Assembly: GCF_000430845.1 (NCBI RefSeq) | Contig: NZ_AUMU01000001.1 | Coordinates: forward strand, 124,001 to 188,000 | Source: Chryseobacterium gregarium DSM 19109 | GTDB taxonomy: Bacteria > Bacteroidota > Bacteroidia > Flavobacteriales > Weeksellaceae | Direction: 5' to 3' | DNA: 64,000 nt | Part shown: in pieces, positions 53,141 to 62,797 of the stretch | How positions within the stretch are numbered: the first letter of the stretch is position 1 | Layout of the letters: each line of letters starts with the position of its first letter | The notes under the pieces: generated by a model | The model's input: only the letters and a program-made list of their open reading frames with translations | Told to the model about the DNA's origin: nothing | Databases searched by the model: none | Translations under genes and position numbers: made by a program

Positions 53141-53809
53141 ATGATTAAAGCAAGGAATGTCCATAAATTTTATGGGAATTTAGAAGTATTGAAAGGTGTT
53201 GACATTCACATTAAAACGGGTGAAGTGGTTTCTATTGTGGGAGAATCCGGAGCGGGAAAATCTACGCTGTTGCAGATCTTGGGAACATTGGACCAGCCTT
53301 CTCATTCGAATAAATTCGGTACTGAAATATCCATTGCGCAGGAGTCTTTTATCAATATGAATGATAAGCAGCTTTCTAAGTTCAGAAACCAGAACATCGG
53401 TTTTGTATTCCAGTTCCATCAATTGCTTCCTGAGTTTACGGCTTTGGAAAATGTTCTGCTGCCGACTAAAATTGCCGGCGCTAATGAAAAAGAATCTGTT
53501 GAAAAGGCTTATGCTTTGTTTGAAGATTTGAAAATTGAACAGAGGCTGCACCACAAGCCCAACCAGTTGTCCGGTGGTGAAGCCCAGAGAGTGGCCGTAG
53601 CAAGGGCTTTGATCAATTCCCCTAAAATTATTTTTGCTGACGAGCCGACTGGTAACTTAGATTCAAAAAATGCCGATGATCTTCACCGACTGTTCTTTGA
53701 CCTGAGAGATAAATACAATCAGACTTTTGTGATTGTAACCCATAACCCGAACCTTGCAGAAATTACCGACAGAAAATTAGTGATGAAAGACGGGTTGATT
53801 ATCGAATAA
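53141..53809 (+). CDS. ABC transporter ATP-binding protein, LolD-like
   Basis: A 222-residue ATPase of the MacB/LolD/FtsE group. Walker A is GESGAGKST (34-42), signature [15 protein letters not shown], Walker [14 protein letters not shown] and a final switch His in VIVTHN. The group extracts lipoproteins or drives mechanotransmission with an FtsX/LolCE-type permease; no such permease lies beside it, so the partner is elsewhere. The insert [17 protein letters not shown] fits LolD. It is followed after 15 bases by an L,D-transpeptidase-like gene, so an envelope role is coherent. Confidence 0.88.
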   Translation: MIKARNVHKFYGNLEVLKGVDIHIKTGEVVSIVGESGAGKSTLLQILGTLDQPSHSNKFGTEISIAQESFINMNDKQLSKFRNQNIGFVFQFHQLLPEFTALENVLLPTKIAGANEKESVEKAYALFEDLKIEQRLHHKPNQLSGGEAQRVAVARALINSPKIIFADEPTGNLDSKNADDLHRLFFDLRDKYNQTFVIVTHNPNLAEITDRKLVMKDGLIIE

Positions 53810-53824
53810 AATTTTCAGAAGCAT

Positions 53825-54409
53825 ATGATCAAGCAATTTGTTTTTTTATTGATTTTCCTGAGTTTCCATTTTACAATCGGATCTCAGCCATCATCTGCTG
53901 TTGAAGAATACCTGCCCAAATCAAAAGTTTCTGAGATTAAAAATTATCTTAAAGGAAAGGATTACAATCAGGATTTTGCGGTTTTCATTAATTTTAAAAT
54001 TCACTCCGGAAAGTACAGATACTTTTTTTATGATCTTAAAAATGATAAAATAGTACAGAAAGCCATTGTAGCGCATGGTGAAGGTTCTGCTGTCGAAAAA
54101 TCAGGGCTTTTAAAATTCAGCAATACAGAGGGTTCCCATCAGTCATCTCTGGGGAAATATGAGATCAGGGAAAGCTACTCCGGAAAATTTGGCAAGGCTT
54201 ACCGTATGGACGGCCTTGATGAAACCAATAGCAATGCCAGAGCCCGGGCAATTGTTTTGCATTCTTACTATTGCGTGCCTGACCTTGAATCGAAAAACCT
54301 GACCTGTTTAAGTTTCGGATGTCCTATGCTTTCCCCGAAAGCTTTTACTGAAACGGCAAAATACATAGACGGATCGAAGAAGCCGATTATTTTATATGCT
54401 TTTTATTAA
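53825..54409 (+). CDS. Murein L,D-transpeptidase catalytic domain protein
   Basis: A 194-residue exported protein with an N-terminal signal (about 1-20). The catalytic domain is of the YkuD_2 type: AIVLHSYYC with His146, then LSFGCPMLS with nucleophile Cys166. Such enzymes make 3-3 cross-links in peptidoglycan or attach proteins to it. The usual LysM or binding module is absent. It sits between the LolD-like ATPase and radC with very short gaps (15 and 7 bases), so the three are co-transcribed. Confidence 0.85.
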   Translation: MIKQFVFLLIFLSFHFTIGSQPSSAVEEYLPKSKVSEIKNYLKGKDYNQDFAVFINFKIHSGKYRYFFYDLKNDKIVQKAIVAHGEGSAVEKSGLLKFSNTEGSHQSSLGKYEIRESYSGKFGKAYRMDGLDETNSNARARAIVLHSYYCVPDLESKNLTCLSFGCPMLSPKAFTETAKYIDGSKKPIILYAFY

Positions 54410-54416
54410 CTAAACC

Positions 54417-55103
54417 ATGAAAAATATGTCTATAAAATTCCTTGCTGAAGACGACCGTCCCCGCGAAAAATTTTTGCAGAAAGGTAAAAATTCCTTATCT
54501 GATTCCGAACTGCTGGCCATTATTATGAGGAACGGAAACAAAGACGAAAGTGCTTTGGAGCTTTCAAGAAAAATTCTTACCTCGGTAAATAATAACTGGA
54601 ATCAGCTCAGCCTGCTTTCCGTGAAAGATCTGATGAGATTCAAAGGAGTCGGACAGGTGAAAGCGATTACAATTGCCACGGCACTTGAAATCGGCAGAAG
54701 AAGGGCCGGACAGGAAATTCCCGAAAAGTTGCTTATTTCAAATAGCAGTGACGGGTACAAAATTTTGCGAAATTATTTATCTGATTTAAGAACAGAAGAA
54801 TTTTGGGCCATATTTCTCAACCAAAGCAACAGAGTGCTTCATTTTGCACAGCTGACCCAAGGTGGAATCAATCAGTCTATTGTAGATATAAGGATATTGT
54901 TTAAAACAGCATTAGATCATTATGCCACGGCACTCATCATTGCGCATAATCACCCCTCCGGCAACCTGAAACCCAGCAAAGAAGACCTTGAGATTACCCA
55001 AAGAATAAAAGAGGCCGGAAAAATGCTGAATATTCAGCTTCTAGACCACCTTATTATTACCCAAAACTCATATTTTAGTTTTTCAGACGACGGAATATTA
55101 TGA
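54417..55103 (+). CDS. radC: RadC family JAB-domain DNA repair-like protein
   Basis: A 228-residue protein. The N-terminal half has a helix-hairpin-helix DNA-binding segment (LMRFKGVGQVKAITIA). The C-terminal JAB/MPN metalloprotease-like domain carries the zinc motif HNHPSGNLKPSKED (His177, His179, Asp190). Despite the name, no DNA repair role has been shown for RadC; it is widespread and used as a core gene marker. I chose the ATG at 54417; a second ATG follows at codon 4. It overlaps the next gene by 4 bases (ATGA). Confidence 0.93.
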   Translation: MKNMSIKFLAEDDRPREKFLQKGKNSLSDSELLAIIMRNGNKDESALELSRKILTSVNNNWNQLSLLSVKDLMRFKGVGQVKAITIATALEIGRRRAGQEIPEKLLISNSSDGYKILRNYLSDLRTEEFWAIFLNQSNRVLHFAQLTQGGINQSIVDIRILFKTALDHYATALIIAHNHPSGNLKPSKEDLEITQRIKEAGKMLNIQLLDHLIITQNSYFSFSDDGIL

Positions 55104-56011
55104 TCAGACGATTGAAATACAATGACATTGATTTTGAGAAATATACCCGATGCCTGGAAAATTCTGAACAGAGAAAATATTCTGCCTCCAAACTTTTCCT
55201 GGACATTACGTCACGCAAGCAATGGGAAATTCTGGTTTTCAATGATTATGAAGCGGTAATGCCGGTTCCTTTTATCAGGAAATTCGGATTAAAAATAGTG
55301 ATCAACCCAAGGTTGTGTCAGCAATTAGGAATCTTTTCTACTAAAGATGATATACATCTTAATGATGATTTTCTAAATTTCTTTGAGAAAAAATATAATA
55401 TCTGGTACTATCCTTTTAATGATCAGAATATTTTCAGCAGGCCGCTGATAACAAGAAAGAACTTTCTTATCTATCCTGAAGAATATGAGGTGGTAAGGCA
55501 GAAATATTCACCGAAAAGGAAAAGAAAATTAAGGCTGGATGAAGAAGTACTGGCGATGTCTGAAATCAGAGAGGTGTCAATGCCTGAAGCATATTCTTTT
55601 ATCTCTGAAAATATTATCGGAGCAAAAAATGGATATGACAAACAGGAATTTTTAAAAACTTTTCAGAATTTTTATGATTCAGGATCTCTTGGTATTACTG
55701 CATTTTTATATGAAAATAAAATTATTAATGCCATTGCAGTATACCATGACGAGAAAACTGCTGCCCTGCTCGGGACATTTAATGATAAGGAGTATATGAA
55801 ACTTTCAGGGTCATGTGTTGTTATTGATCGTGTGATCAGGGGGAACATCAGTAATAAAATTTTTGATTTTGAAGGAAGCGAAATCCCTGCAGTTGAAGAA
55901 TTCTTCAGAGGGTTCCGGCCCGAACTAAAGCCTTATCCGATTATTAGAAATTCCAAAAAGGAAATTGTCAGGAATTGTCTGAACATTAAAAAAAGTATAG
56001 GTAACTTCTAA
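55100..56011 (+). CDS. Acetyltransferase-fold protein (FemAB/GNAT-like), function unknown
   Basis: A 303-residue cytosolic protein. Residues about 40-130 and 150-290 resemble the two GNAT-like halves of FemAB/BioF2-type acyltransferases: TSRKQWEILVFNDYEAVMPVPF, GSLGITAFLYENKIINAIAVYHDEKTAALLGTFND and IFDFEGSEIPAVEEFFRGF (in short pieces). Such proteins transfer aminoacyl or acyl groups to cell wall or capsule sugars. It overlaps radC by 4 bases, then a GT-C-like membrane protein follows, which fits an envelope glycan role. The donor and acceptor are unknown. Confidence 0.6.
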   Translation: MIRRLKYNDIDFEKYTRCLENSEQRKYSASKLFLDITSRKQWEILVFNDYEAVMPVPFIRKFGLKIVINPRLCQQLGIFSTKDDIHLNDDFLNFFEKKYNIWYYPFNDQNIFSRPLITRKNFLIYPEEYEVVRQKYSPKRKRKLRLDEEVLAMSEIREVSMPEAYSFISENIIGAKNGYDKQEFLKTFQNFYDSGSLGITAFLYENKIINAIAVYHDEKTAALLGTFNDKEYMKLSGSCVVIDRVIRGNISNKIFDFEGSEIPAVEEFFRGFRPELKPYPIIRNSKKEIVRNCLNIKKSIGNF

Positions 56012-56131
56012 ATTATAAAGATTAAAATGACCTGATAAATAGTGTCTGTTTAACATCGACTGCTGGAATCATTCAAATGTTTATTTTAGCTTCGTACGAG
56101 CCTTAATTAAACTGTATAGCCATAAAATATT

Positions 56132-57286
56132 ATGAAAAGCAAAATTATTGTTACATTTTTACTGTCAATCTATTTGTGCTTAATGTCCTGTTATCTCTAT
56201 ACCCATCAATATTACAATGCAGATATAGAAGCGTATATGGGTTTGGTCTATAAAACCAACTTTCCAGATATGACTATTGAAGAGATTCACGAAAAAGTAT
56301 ATGATGAATTAAAAATAAAAAGACCTGAAACCGGTAAGATCAATACCGGAAGACAGGAAGAAGCGGTAGGAGATAACAGTTATTATAAAATTCTATCTGA
56401 AAGGCCTGAAGTCTACGAAGAAGAACTTCAGCTTTTTACCGTAAAGCCTTTGTATAACGTTATCAATTCTATTTTTTTTAAAGCCGGATTTGAAGCTTCC
56501 ACTTCTACTTTTCTGATTACCATTATTTCTTACATTTTAATAACATTGCTTATTTTTGTTTTTTTATTGAAAATTCTTAAAAATCATTATCTTGCTTTAC
56601 TTTTAACAGTTTTAATATCATTATTTAAACCTCTGCTAGATACTTCGCGTCATGCAACCCCGGACGGTTTGTCAACATTACTTCTATTGCTTAGCTTTTA
56701 TTATGTGGTAGTGAAAAAAAATTTGTTTACTGCTACGGTTTTTGGTATTTTATGCATTCTTACAAGGCCTGAATATTTCATCTTTTACAGTTTTTTATTA
56801 TTATTGCTTTACGTATTTAAGTCTGATTTCAGATTAAAGACGAGAGAAATTATTTTCTCATTTACTTATTTTGTTTTAACTTTTGGGATCATACAATACT
56901 TCAATCAGATTCCGTGGTCGGTTTTGTTTATGAACCAGTTTACCAAAGTACAGCTGTATCCGATATCCAATCCCGATACTTTTAATTTCCATGAATACCT
57001 GGCGGTTATAAAAGGAAAGCTGCTCTTTGAATTTAATACTTCATACTTTCTCTTATTGCTGATTTTTATTATTGTTATTTTGGATTACAGATTGTTAAAA
57101 AGCAGAGACAGAAAAAGTTTTATCTACCTGAGCCTGTATTGCGCGATTTATTTTACAGTGTTCCTGCGGTTTTTTATGTTTCCGAGCTTGGTAAACAGAA
57201 TGATGGTCGGGTTTTACTTAATTATTATTTTATCGTTGATTTCCTATCAAAATTACAAAAAGCAAATATTAGCCGAGACTGTATAA
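56132..57286 (+). CDS. Multi-spanning membrane protein, GT-C glycosyltransferase-like
   Basis: A 384-residue protein with about nine membrane segments and a first external loop of roughly 100 residues. After membrane segment 1 comes a Y-Y-N-A-D-I-E-A-Y-M segment; GT-C enzymes (dolichyl- or polyprenyl-phosphate sugar users) have their catalytic Asp-containing loop in this place. No family match can be named with confidence. It follows the acetyltransferase-like gene by 120 bases. A lower-GC composition is visible across 56100-57300 compared with its neighbours, though hydrophobic codons (TTT, ATT) explain part of it. Confidence 0.5.
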   Translation: MKSKIIVTFLLSIYLCLMSCYLYTHQYYNADIEAYMGLVYKTNFPDMTIEEIHEKVYDELKIKRPETGKINTGRQEEAVGDNSYYKILSERPEVYEEELQLFTVKPLYNVINSIFFKAGFEASTSTFLITIISYILITLLIFVFLLKILKNHYLALLLTVLISLFKPLLDTSRHATPDGLSTLLLLLSFYYVVVKKNLFTATVFGILCILTRPEYFIFYSFLLLLLYVFKSDFRLKTREIIFSFTYFVLTFGIIQYFNQIPWSVLFMNQFTKVQLYPISNPDTFNFHEYLAVIKGKLLFEFNTSYFLLLLIFIIVILDYRLLKSRDRKSFIYLSLYCAIYFTVFLRFFMFPSLVNRMMVGFYLIIILSLISYQNYKKQILAETV

Positions 57287-57304
57287 ATATTGTAAAATTA
57301 TCAG

Positions 57305-57312
57305 TAATTTTG
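57305..57312 (+). promoter_or_regulatory. Promoter -7 motif before the single-span membrane protein
   Basis: TAATTTTG matches TAnnTTTG, ending 13 bases before the ATG at 57326. Confidence 0.4.
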
Positions 57313-57325
57313 CTACCTCAAATTT

Positions 57326-57838
57326 ATGGCAAGTTTTTCAGGATATCTACCGTATGCTTTTGCATTGATCATTGCAATACCGTTTCTGGTTTTGCTCAGG
57401 CAATTTGTATTCACCTATATCAAACTTAAAGAACAGGAAATAAAGCTTCTTTCCGTAAAATCGAATTCAGAAAACAAGACACAGTCTTATGAAAGGATGA
57501 TCCTGTTTCTGGAAAGGATAAAGCCTTCAAATCTGATTCAGCGTTTTGATAAGGAACTGGCGGTTCATGAGTTTATATTCCTTACGGAGAAGTCGGTTAA
57601 TGAAGAATTCGAATATAATTCTTCGCAGCAGCTTTATATAACAAAAAATTCCTGGAACAATATTGTCGATTCTAAAAATGCTGTCATTGGCCTGCTTCAC
57701 AAAACCTATGAAGAAATTAACGGGAATACTGATCTTGATGAATTTAAGACCATTTTCATCATGAATTACATGAACGGAGATGACTATATTTCAGCAACGA
57801 TAGATAACATGAGAAAAGAAATTTTAATAATAGCTTAA
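57326..57838 (+). CDS. Conserved single-span membrane protein of unknown function (Flavobacteriia)
   Basis: A 170-residue protein with one N-terminal membrane segment (about 8-28), then a charged helical cytosolic region with E-R-M-I-L-F-L-E-R-I-K-P and E-L-A-V-H-E-F segments. I recall such proteins as DUF-type conserved genes of Bacteroidota placed before inorganic pyrophosphatase, but no function is known. The ppa gene follows after 24 bases, so it is co-transcribed with it. Confidence 0.6.
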   Translation: MASFSGYLPYAFALIIAIPFLVLLRQFVFTYIKLKEQEIKLLSVKSNSENKTQSYERMILFLERIKPSNLIQRFDKELAVHEFIFLTEKSVNEEFEYNSSQQLYITKNSWNNIVDSKNAVIGLLHKTYEEINGNTDLDEFKTIFIMNYMNGDDYISATIDNMRKEILIIA

Positions 57839-57862
57839 CTAAAAAATAAATACAATTAAATA

Positions 57863-58474
57863 ATGATTCCAAATTTTAAAGCACATCCATGGCACGGAAT
57901 TTCTGCAGGAGAAGATGCGCCGAATATTGTTAATGTTTTCGTGGAGATTGTACCTTCTGATACCATTAAATATGAAGTTGACAAGGAAACCGGATTTCTG
58001 AAGGTTGACAGGCCTCAGAAATTCTCAAATATCATTCCTGCATTATACGGTTTTGTTCCGAGAACTTACTGTGATGCGGCTGTAATGAATCTTGCTGTTG
58101 AAAGAGGGGCAGAAGATGTAACGATGGGAGACCATGACCCGCTTGACATCTGTGTTTTGAGTTCTCACAACATTCATTCAGGAGGCTTATTATTGGAAGC
58201 TATTCCGATCGGAGGTTTTAAAATGATCGATGGGGGTGAAGCGGATGATAAAATTGTTGCGGTAATGATAGGAGACCATGCTTTCGGGCATTTCAGAGAT
58301 ATTTCAGAATTGCCTGATGCGGAAGTGAAACGATTAATGCATTATTTCCTGACTTATAAAAACTTACCGGATGAGCCTGCGAAATGCAGAATCCAGGAAG
58401 TATACGGTGCCGAGCATGCTAAAAAAGTGATTAAGGCTTCTCAGGATGATTACACCAATAAATACGGAGGATAA
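57863..58474 (+). CDS. ppa: Inorganic pyrophosphatase, family I (soluble)
   Basis: A 203-residue soluble enzyme that hydrolyses pyrophosphate to phosphate and drives biosynthetic reactions forward. The metal-binding cluster GDHDPLDICVL (Asp residues of the DxDPxD motif) is complete, with Lys of VDRPQKFS and the second acidic patch DGGEADDKI. Length fits the family. Curiously, the membrane-bound pyrophosphatase gene follows 204 bases downstream, so two different pyrophosphatases sit side by side. Confidence 0.95.
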   Translation: MIPNFKAHPWHGISAGEDAPNIVNVFVEIVPSDTIKYEVDKETGFLKVDRPQKFSNIIPALYGFVPRTYCDAAVMNLAVERGAEDVTMGDHDPLDICVLSSHNIHSGGLLLEAIPIGGFKMIDGGEADDKIVAVMIGDHAFGHFRDISELPDAEVKRLMHYFLTYKNLPDEPAKCRIQEVYGAEHAKKVIKASQDDYTNKYGG

Positions 58475-58491
58475 TTCTTCATTAAAATAAT

Positions 58492-58529
58492 AAAAAAGGG
58501 ATAAGTGAATTTTCATTTATCCCTTTTTT
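58492..58529 (+). terminator. Terminator between ppa and the membrane pyrophosphatase
   Basis: AAAAAAGGGATAAGTGAA (58492-58509) pairs with its near-complement 58512-58529 (one mismatch or wobble) and ends in six T residues. Confidence 0.85.
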
Positions 58530-58678
58530 ATTTGACCTGATATAACGGAGGCTTCGAAACTTACCTGGTCCATTTCAATCGTTACCGGATTAAATATTAG
58601 CAGTTGCGGATATTTATCACATCATCATGAGAATTATTTATTATATTTAATATTCTATTACCAAAAAAATATTAAACT

Positions 58679-61405
58679 ATGGATTTATTCTTATTAGTGC
58701 CAATTTTTGGTGTCATTGCTTTAGTTTACACCTTTCTTCAGAGCAATTGGGTAAGTAAGCAGGATGCCGGAGATGAAAAAATGAAAACAATCAGCGGTTA
58801 TATTGCTGATGGTGCCATGGCTTTTCTAAAAGCTGAGTACAGGATTCTGATGTATTTCGTAGCTATTGTAGCCATTTTATTAGCCATAATGGGAGGAACT
58901 AACTCCGATTCCCACTGGACCATCGGGCTGGCTTTTGCTATAGGCGCGGTATTTTCCGCACTCGCCGGGTTTATCGGGATGAAAATTGCCACTAAAGCCA
59001 ACGTAAGAACGGCGCAGGCTGCAAAAACTTCGCTATCAAAAGCTTTAAAAGTTTCTTTTACAGGAGGATCTGTAATGGGAATGGGCGTTGCCGGATTGGC
59101 CGTGTTAGGATTGGGGGCTTTATTTTTAATTATCAAGCAGATCTTCGCGCCCGATGCCACGGTAGATTCTGATGAAATGAAAAGGACGATCGAAATCCTC
59201 ACAGGATTTTCCCTGGGTGCAGAATCAATTGCTTTATTTGCCAGAGTTGGGGGTGGTATCTATACCAAGGCAGCTGATGTAGGCGCTGACCTGGTAGGAA
59301 AAGTGGAAGCGGGAATTCCGGAAGACGATCCGAGAAATCCAGCTACCATTGCAGATAATGTAGGGGATAATGTGGGCGATGTTGCAGGAATGGGAGCTGA
59401 TTTATTCGGGTCTTATGTGGCAACCGTTTTAGCAACCATGGTATTGGGAAGAGAAACGATATCTGACGATTCTTTTGGCGGCTTTGCCCCGATTCTTTTA
59501 CCGATGCTTATTGCAGGAACCGGGATTCTTTTTTCAATGGCCGGGACTTTATTTGTCAGGATCAATGACAATGAAGAGTCATCAACTTCCAATGTTCAGA
59601 ATGCTTTAAATTTGGGAAACTGGGGAAGTATTGTCATCACTGCAATCGCTTCGTATTTCCTTGTTACTTATATTTTACCGGATAAAATGGTTTTAAGGGG
59701 TCATGAGTTCACTAAGATAGGCGTTTTCGGAGCGATTATGGTCGGACTGGTTGTAGGGACTTTAATGAGCATTATCACAGAATATTATACGGCAATGGGA
59801 AAAAGGCCCGTTTCCAGTATTGTAAGGCAGTCTTCAACAGGCCATGCCACCAATATTATCGGCGGTCTTTCCGTTGGGATGGAATCAACCTTGCTTCCGA
59901 TCCTTGTTTTGGCAGGAGGGATTTACGGTTCCTATTTATGTGCCGGACTGTATGGTGTCGCTATTGCGGCAGCCGGAATGATGGCCACGACCGCTATGCA
60001 GCTGGCTATTGATGCATTCGGGCCGATTGCGGATAACGCCGGTGGAATTGCTGAAATGTGTGAACTTCCAAAAGAAGTCCGTGAAAGGACGGATATACTG
60101 GATTCTGTAGGAAATACAACGGCAGCTACAGGCAAAGGATTTGCAATTGCTTCTGCGGCGTTAACCGCTTTAGCTTTATTCGCCGCATTCGTAGGGATTG
60201 CAGGCATCGACGGCATTGATATTTACAGAGCCGACGTGCTGGCCGGATTGTTCGTAGGAGGAATGATTCCTTTCATATTTTCGTCCCTTGCCATTAAGGC
60301 AGTCGGGCAGGCCGCAATGGCCATGGTGGAGGAAGTGCGCAGGCAATTCCGGGAAATCCCTGGAATCCTTGAAGGAACTGCTCGTCCTGAATATGAAAAG
60401 TGTGTTGCGATTTCTACCGATGCTTCCATCAGGAAAATGATGCTTCCCGGAGCAATTACGATTGTTTCTCCACTACTGATCGGGTTTATTTTCGGTCCGG
60501 AAGTACTGGGCGGATTTTTAGCCGGTGCCACGGTATGTGGGGTATTAATGGGAATGTTCCAGAACAATGCAGGAGGTGCCTGGGACAATGCCAAAAAATC
60601 TTTTGAAAAAGGAGTGGATATCAATGGCAAGATGTATTATAAAGGTTCGGAACCTCATAAAGCTTCAGTAACGGGTGATACCGTTGGAGACCCTTTCAAG
60701 GATACTTCAGGGCCATCCATGAATATCCTGATCAAGCTGATGTCTATTGTTTCCCTGGTTATTGCCCCGACTTTAGCCGTATTACATAAAGATAAAATAG
60801 AAGCCAACAGAGCCGCTAAGATTGAAAGCCTGACAGGAATGAAAAATACCCACGCTGTTACCGGAAATGCAGCAGTATTGCCTGTTCCTGCAGATATTAA
60901 AGGACATTTAAATGAAAACGGCGATTTCGTTTATGATACCGGGGCTATGCAGGAAGTTCAGTTAAAAGGCGGAAAGAAAATTTCCATCGGAGGTAACAGC
61001 CAGCTGCTTCAGATGTACGAACTGATAAAAAGTAAAGATCAGTCAGTGTTGGATCCGAATAAATGGTTTACGATTGAAAATCTTTATTTCGAGACCGGTT
61101 CAAGCGAATTACGAGCGGGTTCCGAAACACAGTTGCTGAATTTAGTGGAGATTCTTAATGCTTATCCGGATCTTAAAATAAAACTGGGGGGATATACTGA
61201 CAATACAGGAAATGAAGAAAGCAACCAGACGCTTTCCAATCTCAGGGCTCAGACCACCAGGCTGAAATTGCTGGAACTTGGTGTTGCCGGAGACCGTTTA
61301 GAAGCAGAAGGGTACGGAGCTCAGCACCCTGTCTGCGAAGCTAATGATACTGACGAGTGTATGGCAAAAAACAGAAGGATCGATGTCAGAGTGTTAGCAC
61401 TCTAA
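58679..61405 (+). CDS. hppA: Membrane-bound cation-translocating pyrophosphatase fused to C-terminal OmpA domain
   Basis: A 908-residue protein, longer than usual (about 700-770 for the family). Residues 1-745 form the membrane pyrophosphatase, which pumps H+ or Na+ using pyrophosphate. Its sites are complete: [22 protein letters not shown] (200-221, read in parts), [12 protein letters not shown] (223-234) and [13 protein letters not shown] (478-490). Ala in the second half of that motif marks the K+-dependent class. Residues about 795-908 are an OmpA peptidoglycan-binding domain ([41 protein letters not shown]). This C-terminal fusion is unexpected; a linker (about 745-795) joins them. Whether it pumps H+ or Na+ cannot be read. 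Confidence 0.92.
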   Translation: MDLFLLVPIFGVIALVYTFLQSNWVSKQDAGDEKMKTISGYIADGAMAFLKAEYRILMYFVAIVAILLAIMGGTNSDSHWTIGLAFAIGAVFSALAGFIGMKIATKANVRTAQAAKTSLSKALKVSFTGGSVMGMGVAGLAVLGLGALFLIIKQIFAPDATVDSDEMKRTIEILTGFSLGAESIALFARVGGGIYTKAADVGADLVGKVEAGIPEDDPRNPATIADNVGDNVGDVAGMGADLFGSYVATVLATMVLGRETISDDSFGGFAPILLPMLIAGTGILFSMAGTLFVRINDNEESSTSNVQNALNLGNWGSIVITAIASYFLVTYILPDKMVLRGHEFTKIGVFGAIMVGLVVGTLMSIITEYYTAMGKRPVSSIVRQSSTGHATNIIGGLSVGMESTLLPILVLAGGIYGSYLCAGLYGVAIAAAGMMATTAMQLAIDAFGPIADNAGGIAEMCELPKEVRERTDILDSVGNTTAATGKGFAIASAALTALALFAAFVGIAGIDGIDIYRADVLAGLFVGGMIPFIFSSLAIKAVGQAAMAMVEEVRRQFREIPGILEGTARPEYEKCVAISTDASIRKMMLPGAITIVSPLLIGFIFGPEVLGGFLAGATVCGVLMGMFQNNAGGAWDNAKKSFEKGVDINGKMYYKGSEPHKASVTGDTVGDPFKDTSGPSMNILIKLMSIVSLVIAPTLAVLHKDKIEANRAAKIESLTGMKNTHAVTGNAAVLPVPADIKGHLNENGDFVYDTGAMQEVQLKGGKKISIGGNSQLLQMYELIKSKDQSVLDPNKWFTIENLYFETGSSELRAGSETQLLNLVEILNAYPDLKIKLGGYTDNTGNEESNQTLSNLRAQTTRLKLLELGVAGDRLEAEGYGAQHPVCEANDTDECMAKNRRIDVRVLAL

Positions 61406-61422
61406 ACCCAATTGAGATAACA

Positions 61423-61457
61423 GACAAAACACTGCATCAGCGGTGCTTTGTCATTTT
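61423..61457 (+). terminator. Hairpin after the membrane pyrophosphatase gene
   Basis: GACAAAACACTGC (61423-61435) pairs with GCGGTGCTTTGTC (61440-61452), one mismatch and one G-T wobble, then ATTTTAT. Confidence 0.55.
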
Positions 61458-61569
61458 ATAAAACATTTGACAAGATTTTCACAGATTATAAAGGTATATA
61501 CCAAAATTTTGAGCTGATGTGATGTAAAGAATATGATTTTGTAAGTCTGATTGAAAATCTTTAAAATCA

Positions 61570-62709
61570 CTATAAATTTTTTCTCAGATGTTCCAGAGCA
61601 TTAATAATCAGTTCATCTTTTTTAGCAAAGCTGAAACGGATGTAATCAGAATCCTGTTTTGAATCATAAAAAGCCGACAAAGGAAGGCAGGACACTTTTT
61701 TATCAACGGTAAGCCATCTGGAGAATTCTACATCGGTCATTATTTCAGATACATTCCTGAAATTAACTACCTGAAAAACCGCGCCTTCAGTTTTACGTTC
61801 TACGATTAAAGGGGTATCTTTAATCAATTCATTAAACAGGTCGCGCTTTTTCTGCATCAGGATCCGGTTTTCAGAAGGGTCAAAAACTTCTAAGTATTTG
61901 GCAATGGCATACTGGCACGGGGCATTGGCACTGTAGGAAATGTACTGCTGATGGCAACGGAATTTAGCTGTAAGCTCTTCTGATGCTAATAAATAGCTTA
62001 CTTTCCAGCCTGTGGAATGGAACATTTTGCCAAACGAGAAAATGCAGAATGTCCTTTTCCTGAGCTCGGGATGCAGGAAAGAACTGTAATGTTCCGTTCC
62101 GTCATAACAGTAGGTATCATAGATTTCCTCTGAAATCAGGTAAATTTCCCGGTCTTTTATTAATCCGTACAAAACATTCCAGTCATGTTCAGTCCACATC
62201 TTTCCTGTAGGATTCTGTGGCGAATTGATGATAATGGCTTTTGTTTTTTCAGAAATGCACTGCTGAAGCTTTTCCGGGATTATGTTCAAATCAGTATCAA
62301 GATCATAATAAACCGGAATGCCGTTATTAAGGACAATTGACGGGCTGTAAGTGTAGTAAGAGGGCTGAATGACAATTACTTCATCACCCTGGTTTAAAAT
62401 GGATTTAAGTGCCGTATATAAAGTGAAGGTAGCGCATGGTGTAATAGTTACCTCATTTTCCTTCAGCTTAATGCTGTTGCTTCTTTTCAGGTTAAAATGA
62501 ATGATATTCTGAATCAGCAATGGGCTTCCTGCAAGCGGTTCATAATTATGGGTATCCTGATCTGCTGCTTCCTTTAAAAAATCTTTTAAGCGGGGATCAA
62601 TATCGAAATCTGTCAAACCCAGCGAGAGATCAAAGCTGTTTTGCCTGGAGGCAAGTTCAGACATTTCCGTAAAAAATGAGTAATGGGTAAATCCGTAAAC
62701 TTTCTCCAT
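61570..62709 (-). CDS. PLP aminotransferase class I/II, methionine aminotransferase-like
   Basis: A 379-residue fold-type I aminotransferase. The Schiff-base lysine is Lys228 in SFGKMFHSTGWK, the pattern of methionine aminotransferase and kynurenine aminotransferase. The substrate loop NSPQNPTGK (162-170) is normal. The residue that contacts the pyridine nitrogen is normally Asp in xSDEvY; here it reads S-E-E-I-Y, with Glu193 at that place, confirmed from codon GAG. This may slow catalysis or shift the PLP setting. The gene is single, with its own -7 motif, and probably converts a keto acid to methionine in the salvage pathway (inference). Confidence 0.85.
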   Translation of the reverse strand: MEKVYGFTHYSFFTEMSELASRQNSFDLSLGLTDFDIDPRLKDFLKEAADQDTHNYEPLAGSPLLIQNIIHFNLKRSNSIKLKENEVTITPCATFTLYTALKSILNQGDEVIVIQPSYYTYSPSIVLNNGIPVYYDLDTDLNIIPEKLQQCISEKTKAIIINSPQNPTGKMWTEHDWNVLYGLIKDREIYLISEEIYDTYCYDGTEHYSSFLHPELRKRTFCIFSFGKMFHSTGWKVSYLLASEELTAKFRCHQQYISYSANAPCQYAIAKYLEVFDPSENRILMQKKRDLFNELIKDTPLIVERKTEGAVFQVVNFRNVSEIMTDVEFSRWLTVDKKVSCLPLSAFYDSKQDSDYIRFSFAKKDELIINALEHLRKNL

Positions 62710-62727
62710 AGGTTATTGTTTGTCTCT

Positions 62728-62735
62728 CAAATATA
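62728..62735 (-). promoter_or_regulatory. Promoter -7 motif for the aminotransferase
   Basis: TATATTTG on the minus strand matches TAnnTTTG, ending 18 bases before the start at 62709. Confidence 0.5.
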
Positions 62736-62797
62736 AGAAATTACCCATTCATTACAGATTAAATAAATTTTGGTATTTTTAGACAAATTATTCTATA

